Assembly (NCBI RefSeq): GCF_934371575.1
Contig: NZ_CAKRNY010000002.1
Coordinates: 1 to 64,000, forward strand
Length of the DNA: 64,000 bases
Direction: 5' to 3'
From: an uncultured Blautia sp.
GTDB lineage: Bacteria; Bacillota; Clostridia; Lachnospirales; Lachnospiraceae
Numbering within the stretch: the stretch's first letter is position 1; every line of letters starts with the position of its first letter. The translations under genes and the position numbers were made by a program. Shown one piece after another: positions 17,807 through 27,652 of the stretch. The notes beneath the pieces are model-generated. The model saw only the letters and a program-made list of their open reading frames with translations. It had not been told where the DNA came from and ran no database searches.

Positions 17807-17840
17807 GAGGCTGACACAAAATGTGTCAGCCTCTTATAAT
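17807..17840. terminator. shared terminator between prs and the convergent yhaN-like gene
   Basis: A perfect 12-base stem GAGGCTGACACA/TGTGTCAGCCTC (17807-17818 with 17822-17833) has a three-base loop. The stop codon of the convergent gene (17826-17828) lies within the stem. Tails are TTATAAT on the plus side and AAATGTTTTT on the minus side. Confidence 0.8.
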
Positions 17841-19283
17841 ATCTGCAACTGTTTTATTATCTGTAAAAACAATCACCTGCCGCGGCTGTTTTTTCAGCCA
17901 CCTGACTGCCGCAACAAGGTTTTGTTCATTTTTCCCACCAAAAATATCATCCAGAATAACAGGAAGTACTTCTTCACCAGTCAACAGCTCGCCTGCTGCC
18001 ATGCGAATGGAAAAATATAAAAACTCAAGCTCTTCCGACTCCATTTCTTCCATTCTCACTGTGCCCTCCTTCAGGCTCAGCATTATTCTCTGCCCATCCT
18101 CCTCATAAACATCCATATATTTTCCGTTTGTGAGCTCTCTAAAGATTCTGGAAGCCCGTATCCGTATCTTTCTGCCTTTTTGCAGATAAAAATCCCTGGA
18201 CAATTCGCCAATTGTACTCATTGCCAAATTCAATGCCTGAATCTCCATATCTTCAGATGTGGGAAGTGAAATCTCAGTCTCATACTCCTGATATTCACTT
18301 TGCAGGTTGGTAAAAGCAACCAGCTTCTCTTCATATATTCCATCAATATCTTCCTTGCTGGATTGCAGTTTTTCCTGACGGGACTGAAGATAAACTTTTT
18401 TCTTCTTTTGTTTCACAAATTCCATTCGAAGTTTTCTTCTTGCCGCAAGCGTGTAGATCACTGCCGCCACTGCTGCAACGATACACACATCCATTCCAAA
18501 TTTAGACATTTCATCTGCCAGCTGGAATCTTCCCACAACACCTACAATTCCAACAATAACAGCCAAAGCGCCCGCAATTACCATTCCCAGATTCTTTTTC
18601 TCTATTGCCTGAAGCTGTTCCTCAATCACTGTTGCTTCTTCTTTTCCCTCTGGAGAATCCAGCTTTTCTCTGGCCTGTGCCACCTGACCCTTCTGGTCAT
18701 GAAGGCCATCCAGCTCATTCTCCAGTTTTTCCAGTTCTGTTCCAAGTTTTTCTTTCTCTTTTGCAAGCACCTTCTGACTGCGTTCCTTCTGCGAAAGATA
18801 ACCTTTACGCCACATCTTCAGCATCTGCTCAGATCTTCCGGGATCAAGCATTCCATCGCCGCACTTGCTCAGAACGCTATGCTTGTTTTGAATTCCTTTT
18901 GCCATCTCTGCAGAGGAATTACCCAAAAGTGCCTCCACCAGAACCACATTCTCAAAAACCGTTTCACTGATTCCTCCCAAAAGTCTCTCAACAGTCCCAT
19001 TTTCCACTTCCAACAGTGTTTGGGTATCTTCACAGAACAGCTGACAATTATCTGGCTCCAGGCCAGATTCCCGTGTTAAACGGTAATTCTTATCCCCAGC
19101 CCGAAACCATATAATTCCTTCGCATTCTTCCGGCACGCCAAAGAACATACTTTTAACAAAAACAGACACCGTATTCTTTTCCACTTCGTTCATGCCATAG
19201 AACACATTTATTCCGGAGGATAATTCTATAGACTTGTCCTGAAATCCACCAAATTTTTTAATTAATATGCGTTTTAAAATCAT
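17826..19283 (-). CDS. YhaN-like SMC/ABC-type ATPase with membrane hairpin and degenerate P-loop
   Basis: The 485-residue protein has an N-terminal ABC/SMC head, a long coiled coil interrupted by two membrane segments (about 232-250 and 264-280), and a C-terminal head with Walker B PVILDDIF (441-448). This matches YhaN-type partners of the YhaO nuclease, which is encoded immediately upstream. Walker A reads GMNEVEKNT (30-38) where the family has GxNxxGKS/T: the second Gly is Glu and Ser/Thr is Asn. The signature is also poor (MESEELEFLY near 414-423). ATP use may be weakened or lost. It is shorter than typical YhaN. Confidence 0.75.
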   Translation of the reverse strand: MILKRILIKKFGGFQDKSIELSSGINVFYGMNEVEKNTVSVFVKSMFFGVPEECEGIIWFRAGDKNYRLTRESGLEPDNCQLFCEDTQTLLEVENGTVERLLGGISETVFENVVLVEALLGNSSAEMAKGIQNKHSVLSKCGDGMLDPGRSEQMLKMWRKGYLSQKERSQKVLAKEKEKLGTELEKLENELDGLHDQKGQVAQAREKLDSPEGKEEATVIEEQLQAIEKKNLGMVIAGALAVIVGIVGVVGRFQLADEMSKFGMDVCIVAAVAAVIYTLAARRKLRMEFVKQKKKKVYLQSRQEKLQSSKEDIDGIYEEKLVAFTNLQSEYQEYETEISLPTSEDMEIQALNLAMSTIGELSRDFYLQKGRKIRIRASRIFRELTNGKYMDVYEEDGQRIMLSLKEGTVRMEEMESEELEFLYFSIRMAAGELLTGEEVLPVILDDIFGGKNEQNLVAAVRWLKKQPRQVIVFTDNKTVADIIRG

Positions 19284-19328
19284 ATATTACTATTACCTCG
19301 CACCACCGGTCAGGTGTCTACATAATTT

Positions 19329-20387
19329 TCAACTGGAATGCCTGGTTTCAAGAAGCGCCTGCAATCCATAATAAAAAGCCTTGTCCTCAACTGTGTTTCT
19401 GTTTTTTTCCAGAAAAAACCGGATATAATCACCAATCAGCGTTCCGGCATATTTTCTCTGCAATTCTTCCAGATCATAGGCAGGTCTTGTCTCATCCAAT
19501 ACTTCAGTAATATTTCCAAAAGCCTTCAATTTTTCCAGAATAAGAAAAAGCTCCGGTTTTCTTTTCCCCTGAAGAATCACACGATATATATTCAGCCCAC
19601 CTCTTCTGAAAATCTCATCCTTCAGCATATCTTCTATGGAGAGCTGTGTGCTTTCTTCATTTACATTAATCAACAGCTGACTGTAAGTTCTTATGGAAAA
19701 GGGAACAAATCTGGTTCTTACTTTGCCGTTTTCTATTCTTCCTTCAATATAGCCATGTTCCCCAAAATCATTGCTGCAAACAGGTTCCAGTGCTCCACTG
19801 TAAGCAGCTGCATCTCTTATTATACTCTGTGGCGTATGCAAATGTCCAAGCGCAATATAATCGAATCCTGCGCCAATAAGCGCCGGCACATTTATGGGAC
19901 AATGGCTGTCATCACCACCATGAGCCATAAGAATATGCACTCCGGTTCTTCCTGTCGGTCTCGCATTATCATACAAAGCTTCCGCAATCCGGGAATGCTC
20001 ATAGCTCATTCCATATACATATACGTCAGATTTTAAATCTTTTATACAGGTAACTTTCTCTTCCGCAAAAAAATTCACATTGGAAGCCCATGAAAATTTT
20101 TTATAAAAAGAATCCTGTTTCAGGTAATCGCTGTCACCAGCCATCAGATAGACTCTGGTCGTCGGTATGCTGGAAAACAAATTATTCACTTCTTTTAATT
20201 CGTATGGAAGAGGCTGACGTTGGAACAAATCTCCGGCTATAAATAACAAATCCACCGGATTTTCGCGGATGCCCGCAATAACCCGGCGGAATGTTTCCCA
20301 GATTTCATTCTCCCGCTTCTCACTCCATGGGCAGCCCCTATCAGGCACAGCCCCAAGATGTACATCTGCAAGATGAATAAATCTCAT
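19329..20387 (-). CDS. YhaO/SbcD-like DNA exonuclease, metallophosphoesterase
   Basis: The 352-residue protein starts with the calcineurin-type signature HLADVHLG (residues 4-11), then GDLFQR near 58, a MAGDSDY segment near 92 in place of the usual GNHD, HGG near 150 and GHLHTPQ near 180. These are the metal-binding motifs of SbcD/Mre11 nucleases. It forms a pair with the SMC-like gene downstream, as in yhaO-yhaN. It begins 14 bases after asnS in the same direction and probably shares its transcript. Confidence 0.85.
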   Translation of the reverse strand: MRFIHLADVHLGAVPDRGCPWSEKRENEIWETFRRVIAGIRENPVDLLFIAGDLFQRQPLPYELKEVNNLFSSIPTTRVYLMAGDSDYLKQDSFYKKFSWASNVNFFAEEKVTCIKDLKSDVYVYGMSYEHSRIAEALYDNARPTGRTGVHILMAHGGDDSHCPINVPALIGAGFDYIALGHLHTPQSIIRDAAAYSGALEPVCSNDFGEHGYIEGRIENGKVRTRFVPFSIRTYSQLLINVNEESTQLSIEDMLKDEIFRRGGLNIYRVILQGKRKPELFLILEKLKAFGNITEVLDETRPAYDLEELQRKYAGTLIGDYIRFFLEKNRNTVEDKAFYYGLQALLETRHSS

Positions 20388-20401
20388 TCTTTTACCTCAT
20401 T

Positions 20402-21793
20402 TTATAAATCGCAGTTATTAACTGTTCTCGGGAATGGAATTACGTCACGAATATTACCCATTCCTGTAAGATACATTACGCAACGCTCAAATCCAAGACC
20501 ATATCCGGAATGACGTGTGGAACCGTATTTACGCAGGTCAAGATAAAAATCATAATCCTCTGCCTTAAGGCCAAGCTCATCCATACGCGCTTTCAGCTTG
20601 CCATAGTCGTCCTCTCTCTGGCTTCCGCCGATAATCTCACCAATTCCAGGAACCAGGCAGTCCATAGCAGCAACAGTCTTTCCATCCTCGTTTGCTTTCA
20701 TATAAAAGGCTTTGATTTCCTTTGGATAATCCGTAACAAAAATAGGTTTCTTGAAGATCTGCTCTGTAAGATAACGCTCATGCTCTGTCTGCAGATCACA
20801 TCCCCAGGATACTTTGTAATCGAATTTATCATTATTTTTCTGAAGAAGCTCAATTGCTTCCGTATAAGTAACACGACCAAACTCTGAATTTGCAACATGA
20901 TTCAGTCTGTCCAGAAGGCCCTTATCAACAAAGGAATTAAAGAAATTCATTTCCTCAGGAGCATTCTCCAGAACGTATCGGATCACATATTTCAGCATAG
21001 CCTCTGCAAGGTTCATGTTATCTTCAAGATCAGCAAATGCACACTCTGGCTCGATCATCCAAAATTCTGCTGCATGACGTGTGGTGTTGGAATTCTCAGC
21101 ACGGAAGGTCGGTCCAAATGTATATACATTACGAAATGCCTGTGCAAAAGTTTCGCAGTTCAGCTGACCACTTACAGTCAGGTTAGTCTCTTTTCCAAAG
21201 AAATCCTGAGTGTAATCGATATTTCCCTTATCATCAGCAGGAACATTATTCAGATCCAGTGTAGTAACCTGGAACATCTCTCCTGCACCTTCGCAGTCGC
21301 TTCCTGTAATCAGTGGTGTGTGGACATAAACAAATCCTCTCTCCTGGAAGAATTTATGGATTGCATATGCACAAAGGGAACGTACACGGAATACAGCCTG
21401 GAATGTATTTGTTCTGGAACGAAGATGTGTGATCGTTCTTAAATACTCAAGACTGTGGCGTTTCTTCTGAAGCGGGTAATCCGGTGCAGAAACACCCTCT
21501 ACAGAAATCTCTGTAGCCTGAATCTCAAACGGCTGTTTCGCCTGCGGAGTCGCTACCAGAGTTCCTTTTACAATAACGGCTGCACCTACATTCAGTTTGG
21601 AAATCTCTGCAAAATTGTCCATTGAATCATGGTAAACCACCTGAAGTGTCTCAAAATATGTTCCGTCATGGAGAACAACAAATCCAAATGTCTTGGAATC
21701 GCGAACGCTTCGTACCCAGCCACCTACAGTGATTTCTTTGTCCAGGTATTTCTCCCGTTCTCTGTAAATCTCTTTTACCGTTGTTAGTTTCAT
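20402..21793 (-). CDS. asnS: asparagine--tRNA ligase
   Basis: The 463-residue class IIb synthetase has an N-terminal OB fold ([18 protein letters not shown] near residues 20-37), motif 2 [11 protein letters not shown] near 220 and motif 3 [15 protein letters not shown] near 435. It charges tRNA-Asn. ATG 21793 follows AAGAGGA; longer upstream frames lack homology. A TTGCGC-17-TATACT promoter is at 21841-21869, and no T-box leader is visible. The yhaO-like gene follows directly. Confidence 0.96.
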   Translation of the reverse strand: MKLTTVKEIYREREKYLDKEITVGGWVRSVRDSKTFGFVVLHDGTYFETLQVVYHDSMDNFAEISKLNVGAAVIVKGTLVATPQAKQPFEIQATEISVEGVSAPDYPLQKKRHSLEYLRTITHLRSRTNTFQAVFRVRSLCAYAIHKFFQERGFVYVHTPLITGSDCEGAGEMFQVTTLDLNNVPADDKGNIDYTQDFFGKETNLTVSGQLNCETFAQAFRNVYTFGPTFRAENSNTTRHAAEFWMIEPECAFADLEDNMNLAEAMLKYVIRYVLENAPEEMNFFNSFVDKGLLDRLNHVANSEFGRVTYTEAIELLQKNNDKFDYKVSWGCDLQTEHERYLTEQIFKKPIFVTDYPKEIKAFYMKANEDGKTVAAMDCLVPGIGEIIGGSQREDDYGKLKARMDELGLKAEDYDFYLDLRKYGSTRHSGYGLGFERCVMYLTGMGNIRDVIPFPRTVNNCDL

Positions 21794-21840
21794 AATTAAA
21801 TCCTCTTTCTCCTCATTTTTCCAAACACTCGTTTTTCTAT

Positions 21841-21869
21841 AGTATAGACTATTCCTCTTCTTCGCGCAA
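21841..21869 (-). promoter_or_regulatory. asnS promoter
   Basis: On the minus strand TTGCGC (21869-21864), 17-base spacer, TATACT (21846-21841). Confidence 0.6.
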
Positions 21870-21929
21870 GGATATTTTAACCAAATCCGGAAAGTAACAA
21901 AGCAACTTTCCAATATCTCTTTATGCAAA

Positions 21930-21967
21930 AGAAGACCGCTGCCCATAGCTTCAGGCATCAGTCTTCT
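21930..21967 (-). terminator. terminator of the SGNH surface hydrolase gene
   Basis: Minus-strand stem AGAAGACTGATGCC/GGCAGCGGTCTTCT with one internal mismatch, followed by TTTTGC, just past the stop codon at 21986. Confidence 0.65.
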
Positions 21968-21985
21968 CTTTAGTAAATTCAATAT

Positions 21986-23482
21986 TCATCGGGAAGTCAG
22001 ATAATCAAGACAATATTTGAATATCCGCTTATAGGTCTTTGTGGTATAATGCAGACCATCATCAGTTCCAACATCCTGACCACCACCACCACGATCAGTT
22101 CCATAACCATTTTCAAGAAGATAGGAATATGTATCAATATATCCATATGTGCTGCCAAGTCCACTTTTCAAAACTGAATTGAACCTGCGGATCACCTCTT
22201 CTTTTCTTATGGAATTTTTGTTTAAATATTCTATGGTCTTACTGTTAACCGGATTCACCGACATGATAAACAGTTTGCAGTTTTTCTTCTGAAGTTCTCC
22301 TGCGATTTCCTTTAAATACTCCACATAATTGTTCATATTTCCAGGATCATTTACGCCCAGATTAAAGATTACAGCAGTTGGTCTCTGAACAGAATAATTC
22401 TCTTCTGCCAGCCTGATGACTGAGTTAATGCCCTCTTCTTTCAACCAGGCAAGTCCTTTACCTTCCTGACACACAAAATCAATATCCCTGGTAATAGATG
22501 AGTCGGTGCCAAACTGTCTCTGTAAGGTAAGCTCCATACGAACAGTCCTGGAATCACCCACGAAAATTATGTGATTATATCCCCTGTTTCCGCTTCCGTT
22601 TCCGATTCTCCATCCACTGGATGCCATGAGATCAGATGAAGTCAGTTCTTCTTCATTGGAACGGTTAAATACAACTGCATATAGCCTCAGATTTCCATTA
22701 ACAGCAATCGTATCTCCTGCTTCATAACGGGGCGCTGTGCTCTTACCAGGCTGTATATCCCATCCCATAAAAGTATATCCCGCCGCATTTCTCACCGATG
22801 GAAGGGTATATTCTGTGCCTGAAATAACGGTTTCTGTTTTATAATCAGTTCCATTGTTTTTACAAAGAGTCACAGTATATGTCTTACTGGATCTGTATAC
22901 AGCATAAAACTTCTGATTCTTTTTGATCCGAACCTTTTTCCCTTCAGCATATGTCGCTGCCAATGAGTTCTTACTTGTACTCCAGCCCAATGCCTCATAT
23001 CCGCTTTTTGCCGGAACAGACGGCAAGGTAAGATATCCATTACGTGTAACCGTTCTGTTCAGCGCTTTAAATGTGCTGTTTGTACTTCCGTCGGTATTAT
23101 AGAAATAAACTTTATATGTCCCAACTTTTTTCCGGACTGCATATAGGTTTATATTCTTTTTCACCCGGATTTTTTTACCTGCCGCATATGTTGCTCTGGT
23201 AGCTTTTTTCTTTGTGGACCATCCAAGATTCTGATATCCTTTTACTGCCGGAACTGCTGGCAGTCGGATCTTTGATCCGGATTTCACTTTAATCCGAAGC
23301 TTGCTGTAATATGGCTTGCCGCTTGTATTCCAGAATCTGGCTGTAACATACCTGGCAGACGCCTGTACCGTCCTGACGCCTCCGGAAAAAGCGCCGTTTT
23401 CCTTTCCGGGTACTCCAAATATAACCAGCATTACAGCCAGGAATACCCAGACGATCATATTCTTCCTTTTTTTAATTTTCAT
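21986..23482 (-). CDS. secreted SGNH/GDSL-like hydrolase with three InlB-type repeats
   Basis: The 498-residue protein has a signal peptide (positive start, hydrophobic core to about residue 40), three Listeria-Bacteroides (InlB B) repeats at about 45-110, 120-190 and 195-270 with the pattern LP.VPA..GY..LGWST..., and a C-terminal SGNH domain. The SGNH domain shows IIFVGDSRT (nucleophile Ser), FNLGVNDPGN and DGLHYT (Asp/His pair). It is probably a cell-surface esterase or acyl-hydrolase acting on glycans; the substrate is unknown. ATG 23482 follows AGGAG; a GTG six bases earlier is possible. It has its own strong promoter and terminator. Confidence 0.82.
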   Translation of the reverse strand: MKIKKRKNMIVWVFLAVMLVIFGVPGKENGAFSGGVRTVQASARYVTARFWNTSGKPYYSKLRIKVKSGSKIRLPAVPAVKGYQNLGWSTKKKATRATYAAGKKIRVKKNINLYAVRKKVGTYKVYFYNTDGSTNSTFKALNRTVTRNGYLTLPSVPAKSGYEALGWSTSKNSLAATYAEGKKVRIKKNQKFYAVYRSSKTYTVTLCKNNGTDYKTETVISGTEYTLPSVRNAAGYTFMGWDIQPGKSTAPRYEAGDTIAVNGNLRLYAVVFNRSNEEELTSSDLMASSGWRIGNGSGNRGYNHIIFVGDSRTVRMELTLQRQFGTDSSITRDIDFVCQEGKGLAWLKEEGINSVIRLAEENYSVQRPTAVIFNLGVNDPGNMNNYVEYLKEIAGELQKKNCKLFIMSVNPVNSKTIEYLNKNSIRKEEVIRRFNSVLKSGLGSTYGYIDTYSYLLENGYGTDRGGGGQDVGTDDGLHYTTKTYKRIFKYCLDYLTSR

Positions 23483-23566
23483 AGACACTCCTTTGCTTTC
23501 AAATGCCTTTCCTTTTCCCTTTTCAGTGATAGCAGAAATAAACCATCTATTTCTTATACTATTTTC

Positions 23567-23595
23567 AGTATAATGGAAATTTATTTTGCTTTCAA
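23567..23595 (-). promoter_or_regulatory. promoter of the SGNH surface hydrolase gene
   Basis: On the minus strand TTGAAA (23595-23590), 17-base spacer, TATACT (23572-23567), 85 bases upstream of the ATG. Confidence 0.7.
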
Positions 23596-23673
23596 CCGAT
23601 AAAAGGATATTTTTGTTTTTTTGTTACATTTTTGTTACTGACATATTGCAAAGAAGCTGTTTTTCAACAAATT

Positions 23674-25164
23674 TTACAGAGTCTTGATAAAGCGCATAAA
23701 CGCAGCTCTGCCTTCTTCTGTACACTTGTAAACACCAGCGTCCTCAAGAACGTGAACAAATACATTTCCAACTTCTTTGTGCAATACTTCTTCAATATTA
23801 TCACGATCAAGATGGTCGTATTTCGGAAGAAATTCCTTTACCCAGTCTGCGTGCTTCTCAATTTTTTCATTGGACGCAATATCTTTGCCCTCCAGGATAT
23901 ACTCTGCAAGAAGCTCCAGTTCCTCTTTCAGTCTTGCCGGAAGCACAGCCAGACCCATAACCTCGATCAGACCGATATTCTCCTTCTTGATGTGATGATA
24001 CTGCGCATGAGGATGATATACGCCAAGAGGATTTTCCTCAGTTGTAATATTATTTCTCAAGGTCAGATCCAACTCGTACATATCTCCCTTTTTACGTGCA
24101 ATAGGTGTAATGGTGTTGTGGGGTTCACCGTCAGTTTCCGCAAAGATAAATGCAGCTTCATCTGTGTATCCTCTCCATACTTCCAGCACATGTGTTGCAA
24201 GATCGATCAGTCTCTTCTCATCTTTATGACGAATACGAAGTACTGACAACGGCCACTTTACAATGCCGGCTTCCACATCCTCATATCCTGGAATCGTTAC
24301 ATGCTTCTCAATTTCAGCCTTTGCCATAGCAAACGTATAATGTCCGCCCTGGAAATGATCATGGCTGAGAATAGAGCCTCCAACAATTGGAAGGTCTGCA
24401 TTAGAGCCGAGGAAATAATGAGGAAACAGTTTAACAAAGTCAAACAGTTTGATAAAAGCATTTCTCTCAATTTTCATAGGTGTGTGCTGGAAGTTGAACA
24501 CAATACAATGCTCATTGTAATACACATATGGAGAATACTGCATACCCCATGGGCTGTCGTTTATGGTAATCGGAATGATTCTGTGGTTCTGTCTTGCCGG
24601 ATGATTTGCACGTCCCGCATAGCCTTCATTTTCCGGGCAGAGAAGACATTTCGGATAGCTGCTTGATTTTATAAGCTTTGCTGCTGCAATTGCCTTTGGA
24701 TCTTTTTCCGGTTTAGAAAGATTAATGGTAATATCAATTTTTCCATAAGGAGAATCCACTGTCCATTTCTGATCTTTCTTTACACGGTAACGGCGGATAT
24801 AATCACTGTCCTGACTTAATTTGTAAAAATAATCAGTTGCTTCTTCCGGGGATTTTTTATACTTTTCCCAGAAAGTTTCCTGAACCTGAGCCGGACGGGG
24901 CATGAGACAGTTCATCAGTCTGGTATCAAACAAGTCTCTGTAAACAATACTGTCCTGAATCAGACCACGCTCTACCGCTTCATCCAGCAGTTCCTTCAGA
25001 ACCTCTTCCAGATTGATATCAGAATATTCCTCTTCCGGTTCTGTGTACTCATCTTCTTTAAAAACATCAAGAAGAAGATTCGTTGTATAATTCTTTTCGC
25101 AGGCAGGAGTAAGCCCTGTCTCAATTCCGTACTGTACTAACTTTTTAATATTTTCGTTTAACAT
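23674..25164 (-). CDS. galT: UDP-glucose--hexose-1-phosphate uridylyltransferase (class II GalT)
   Basis: The 496-residue protein matches the Firmicutes class II GalT: MNCLMPRPAQVQETFW near residues 85-100, CLLCPENEGYAGR near 180-193, SHDHFQGGHY near 268 and a C-terminal helical region. It exchanges UMP between UDP-glucose and galactose-1-phosphate in the Leloir pathway. No galK or galE lies next to it. It is the last gene of a minus-strand run after the 816-residue anchored protein, 26 bases downstream of it. Confidence 0.95.
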   Translation of the reverse strand: MLNENIKKLVQYGIETGLTPACEKNYTTNLLLDVFKEDEYTEPEEEYSDINLEEVLKELLDEAVERGLIQDSIVYRDLFDTRLMNCLMPRPAQVQETFWEKYKKSPEEATDYFYKLSQDSDYIRRYRVKKDQKWTVDSPYGKIDITINLSKPEKDPKAIAAAKLIKSSSYPKCLLCPENEGYAGRANHPARQNHRIIPITINDSPWGMQYSPYVYYNEHCIVFNFQHTPMKIERNAFIKLFDFVKLFPHYFLGSNADLPIVGGSILSHDHFQGGHYTFAMAKAEIEKHVTIPGYEDVEAGIVKWPLSVLRIRHKDEKRLIDLATHVLEVWRGYTDEAAFIFAETDGEPHNTITPIARKKGDMYELDLTLRNNITTEENPLGVYHPHAQYHHIKKENIGLIEVMGLAVLPARLKEELELLAEYILEGKDIASNEKIEKHADWVKEFLPKYDHLDRDNIEEVLHKEVGNVFVHVLEDAGVYKCTEEGRAAFMRFIKTL

Positions 25165-25190
25165 TTTACATCCTTTCCTGTTGCTTTATT

Positions 25191-27641
25191 TTAATAATTT
25201 AATTTCTCGATGTAACTGATAAAAACATTGCCAGCTTTCTCAAACAGCTCGGTGCTGTCATTCATACCATACGGATATGTCTCATCCTTAGCCGGATCAT
25301 ACAGATACGTATTATATTCATCATACCCTACAATTACCACGCTGGTATTCTTTCCGGTTCTTGCAATTACAGGTCTCTGCGCGCTTATTTCATATAATAC
25401 ACTATCCAGTGTGCATCCGGAAAGATCAATGATCATTCCCTCAGCCCCCAGTACCTCCTGTAATGCAGCAGTATCAAGAGATGCACTCTTCATTGCATCC
25501 GGAACATCCTCCAGATTAAGGATCAGTTTTGTCTTTTTATTACCTCGTTCCCATACATACTGCTGTGCCCGGTTCAATACCACGCCTGTCTGATCATCTG
25601 CACGCAAAATGGCAAGTGCCGGATCGGTATAAATTTTATCCAGTCCACCTTTTGCATACACATAATACACATTATCTTCCGGAATCTGGGTATCAAGAAT
25701 AATACTGTCATCATTTGCATTTTTCATCTTGGCATATACAACAAGCGCATCCTGAATTTCCGGTGCCTCATCTAACGACAGCCTTATCTGCGTTCCGGTT
25801 CTGCTATTACTTACCAGCTCTACAGAAGCAATACTTGCCGCTGCTTTTGTGTTATTCAGAATATTATCTTTACTTACTGCTTTATAACCTTTTTTCGTCT
25901 TCTTGGACAATTCAAACTCCATCATGGTGTTTCCCATTGTCACATCGGTTATATACAAGCCTTCCTGATTATATTCTTTTTTCACAGTTCCGTCGAATCC
26001 TTCAATGCGAATCGTATGAATTCCGGTAGTCTCATGTCCGTTAGCATCTGAGACCGTATCACCATCCACAACAATTCCATAAACAAGATCCTCATTCATA
26101 AAACCATTTAATACAAGTGTCTGCCCCTGAGACGGTGCAAGCGTTCTGGTTTCCAGTGTCTCAAAGTCTATTTCCTTTATATATCCGGCACTTTCTCCGT
26201 TCTGGATCACCCATGCTGCATGTGCGCCTGTATCTGATACTGAAAAATCCTCTGTGCGGATATCCTGATCCAGAACTTCATTTTTTCCGTCTGTAATATT
26301 AATTCGATAAAGCTTCTGTGCAAACAGTAAAAACAGCGAATTATCTGTGCTTACATAGGACAGCGTTCCAAGATCTTTCTTCAGGAATTCATAGGATTCT
26401 GTAGACGGAATAAATACTTTTTCCTCTACTACATTCTGATCGTTACTATAATGATACACACAAACGCCGCAGTATCCTTCACGGACTCCTCTGTTCATAT
26501 ATCCATACAGAACAAAATCTACATCTCCGTTATCTTCCACCCGAATAATTTTTATATCATGCTGACATCTGGAATCCCGGAAATCTCCATCAGAATCCTT
26601 GCGGAAGCTGAATATTCTGGAAAATTTACCGTCATCTGGCGAATATGACCAGAGATCCCCTTCCTGAACAAACGCGATAACTCCTGCATTTTCATTCATC
26701 ACATATTCTACATTCTTATCCCTCACGCCCAAAAGAAGTCCCTTATCAGAAATACTTATAGAGCTTTCGGTAAATACTTGTGACGCACTTCTTTTGAAGT
26801 CAAGAAGCATGATTCTTGTCTCAGTGTAACGCATCCTGTAAAACTCTGTTACGTCATAAATTTCCTGATTTCCATTTTCATCTGCAGCTGCGATCTGATA
26901 TTCCAAGGAAAGACTGGCTGTAGTTTCGTTTATGTCTTTTACAACCGGAATTCCTTTTCTGTAAATCTGTGGGCTTAAATTTCCCCAGCTGATTTCCGCA
27001 AATGTAGAGTTAATATCAACATCAGTGTAATTGACCGTCGTACTGGATGTATCAGGTTCCAGATAGCTTGTCAGATCTTCAGCCGTCGCCTTGTCCATGC
27101 ACTTTTCATAAAAACTCTTTACGAATTTTACATATTGTGCAGTATTCACATTAGACCTTGAAATTACTCTGGTATAGTAATAAACAGTTCCTTTATTTGT
27201 CTCAAGCGATATCTGTAAAGAATATTCCTGATTCATAAGAAGATCACTGCTTATCTGAATTGTTGCTGTAAGATAGCTGTCCTTCTTATCAAGGCTTTTC
27301 AGCTTACGGTTTTCAAGGACTTTACTTCCATCGGAAGTGCGTATTTCGTATGAAAGACTTTTTACTTTTGTATCATAAGGATTTATGGCAAAAGACAATT
27401 CTCGCGATGTATCCAGCGGCGTCACGCTGTCCCTTGTAAAGTCAGACTGCATAGGCTGTGCATAGCCATACATCCTGTTGGCATAAATTCCATCAAAATC
27501 GACCATTACTTCCGGAAAAACCGGATCATTCATATCAGAGCGGTCATCCGTAGTCTCACTGTTCAGCAGAAAAGAACTGCCAGCCACACCGAGAACAAAA
27601 ACAAACAGGAGAATCACTGCTCTTCGTAAAAATTTAATCAT
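25191..27641 (-). CDS. large membrane-anchored extracellular protein, unknown function
   Basis: The 816-residue protein has one N-terminal membrane anchor (about residues 6-25) and is otherwise predicted outside the cell. Residues 330-560 contain repeated short beta motifs (GDLWSYSPDDG, KLYRINITDG) that resemble beta-propeller blades. The last 110 residues (RPVIARTGKNTSVVIVGYD, then YLYDPAKDETYPYG) resemble the end of a C39-like papain-fold domain, but the His expected before VVIVGYD is replaced by Thr/Ser. A binding rather than peptidase role is possible. It sits between a methyltransferase and galT; I do not recognise a named family. Confidence 0.6.
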   Translation of the reverse strand: MIKFLRRAVILLFVFVLGVAGSSFLLNSETTDDRSDMNDPVFPEVMVDFDGIYANRMYGYAQPMQSDFTRDSVTPLDTSRELSFAINPYDTKVKSLSYEIRTSDGSKVLENRKLKSLDKKDSYLTATIQISSDLLMNQEYSLQISLETNKGTVYYYTRVISRSNVNTAQYVKFVKSFYEKCMDKATAEDLTSYLEPDTSSTTVNYTDVDINSTFAEISWGNLSPQIYRKGIPVVKDINETTASLSLEYQIAAADENGNQEIYDVTEFYRMRYTETRIMLLDFKRSASQVFTESSISISDKGLLLGVRDKNVEYVMNENAGVIAFVQEGDLWSYSPDDGKFSRIFSFRKDSDGDFRDSRCQHDIKIIRVEDNGDVDFVLYGYMNRGVREGYCGVCVYHYSNDQNVVEEKVFIPSTESYEFLKKDLGTLSYVSTDNSLFLLFAQKLYRINITDGKNEVLDQDIRTEDFSVSDTGAHAAWVIQNGESAGYIKEIDFETLETRTLAPSQGQTLVLNGFMNEDLVYGIVVDGDTVSDANGHETTGIHTIRIEGFDGTVKKEYNQEGLYITDVTMGNTMMEFELSKKTKKGYKAVSKDNILNNTKAAASIASVELVSNSRTGTQIRLSLDEAPEIQDALVVYAKMKNANDDSIILDTQIPEDNVYYVYAKGGLDKIYTDPALAILRADDQTGVVLNRAQQYVWERGNKKTKLILNLEDVPDAMKSASLDTAALQEVLGAEGMIIDLSGCTLDSVLYEISAQRPVIARTGKNTSVVIVGYDEYNTYLYDPAKDETYPYGMNDSTELFEKAGNVFISYIEKLNY

Positions 27642-27652
27642 TTTTTCTCCCC

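Noticed and set aside
16725..17819. 364-codon minus-strand frame opposite prs
   Set aside because: It is antisense to the clear PRPP synthetase, has no good start signal and shows no domain.
21794..21985. T-box leader for asnS
   Set aside because: No specifier stem or AGGGTGG motif is present, and the promoter is only about 50 bases from the start codon.
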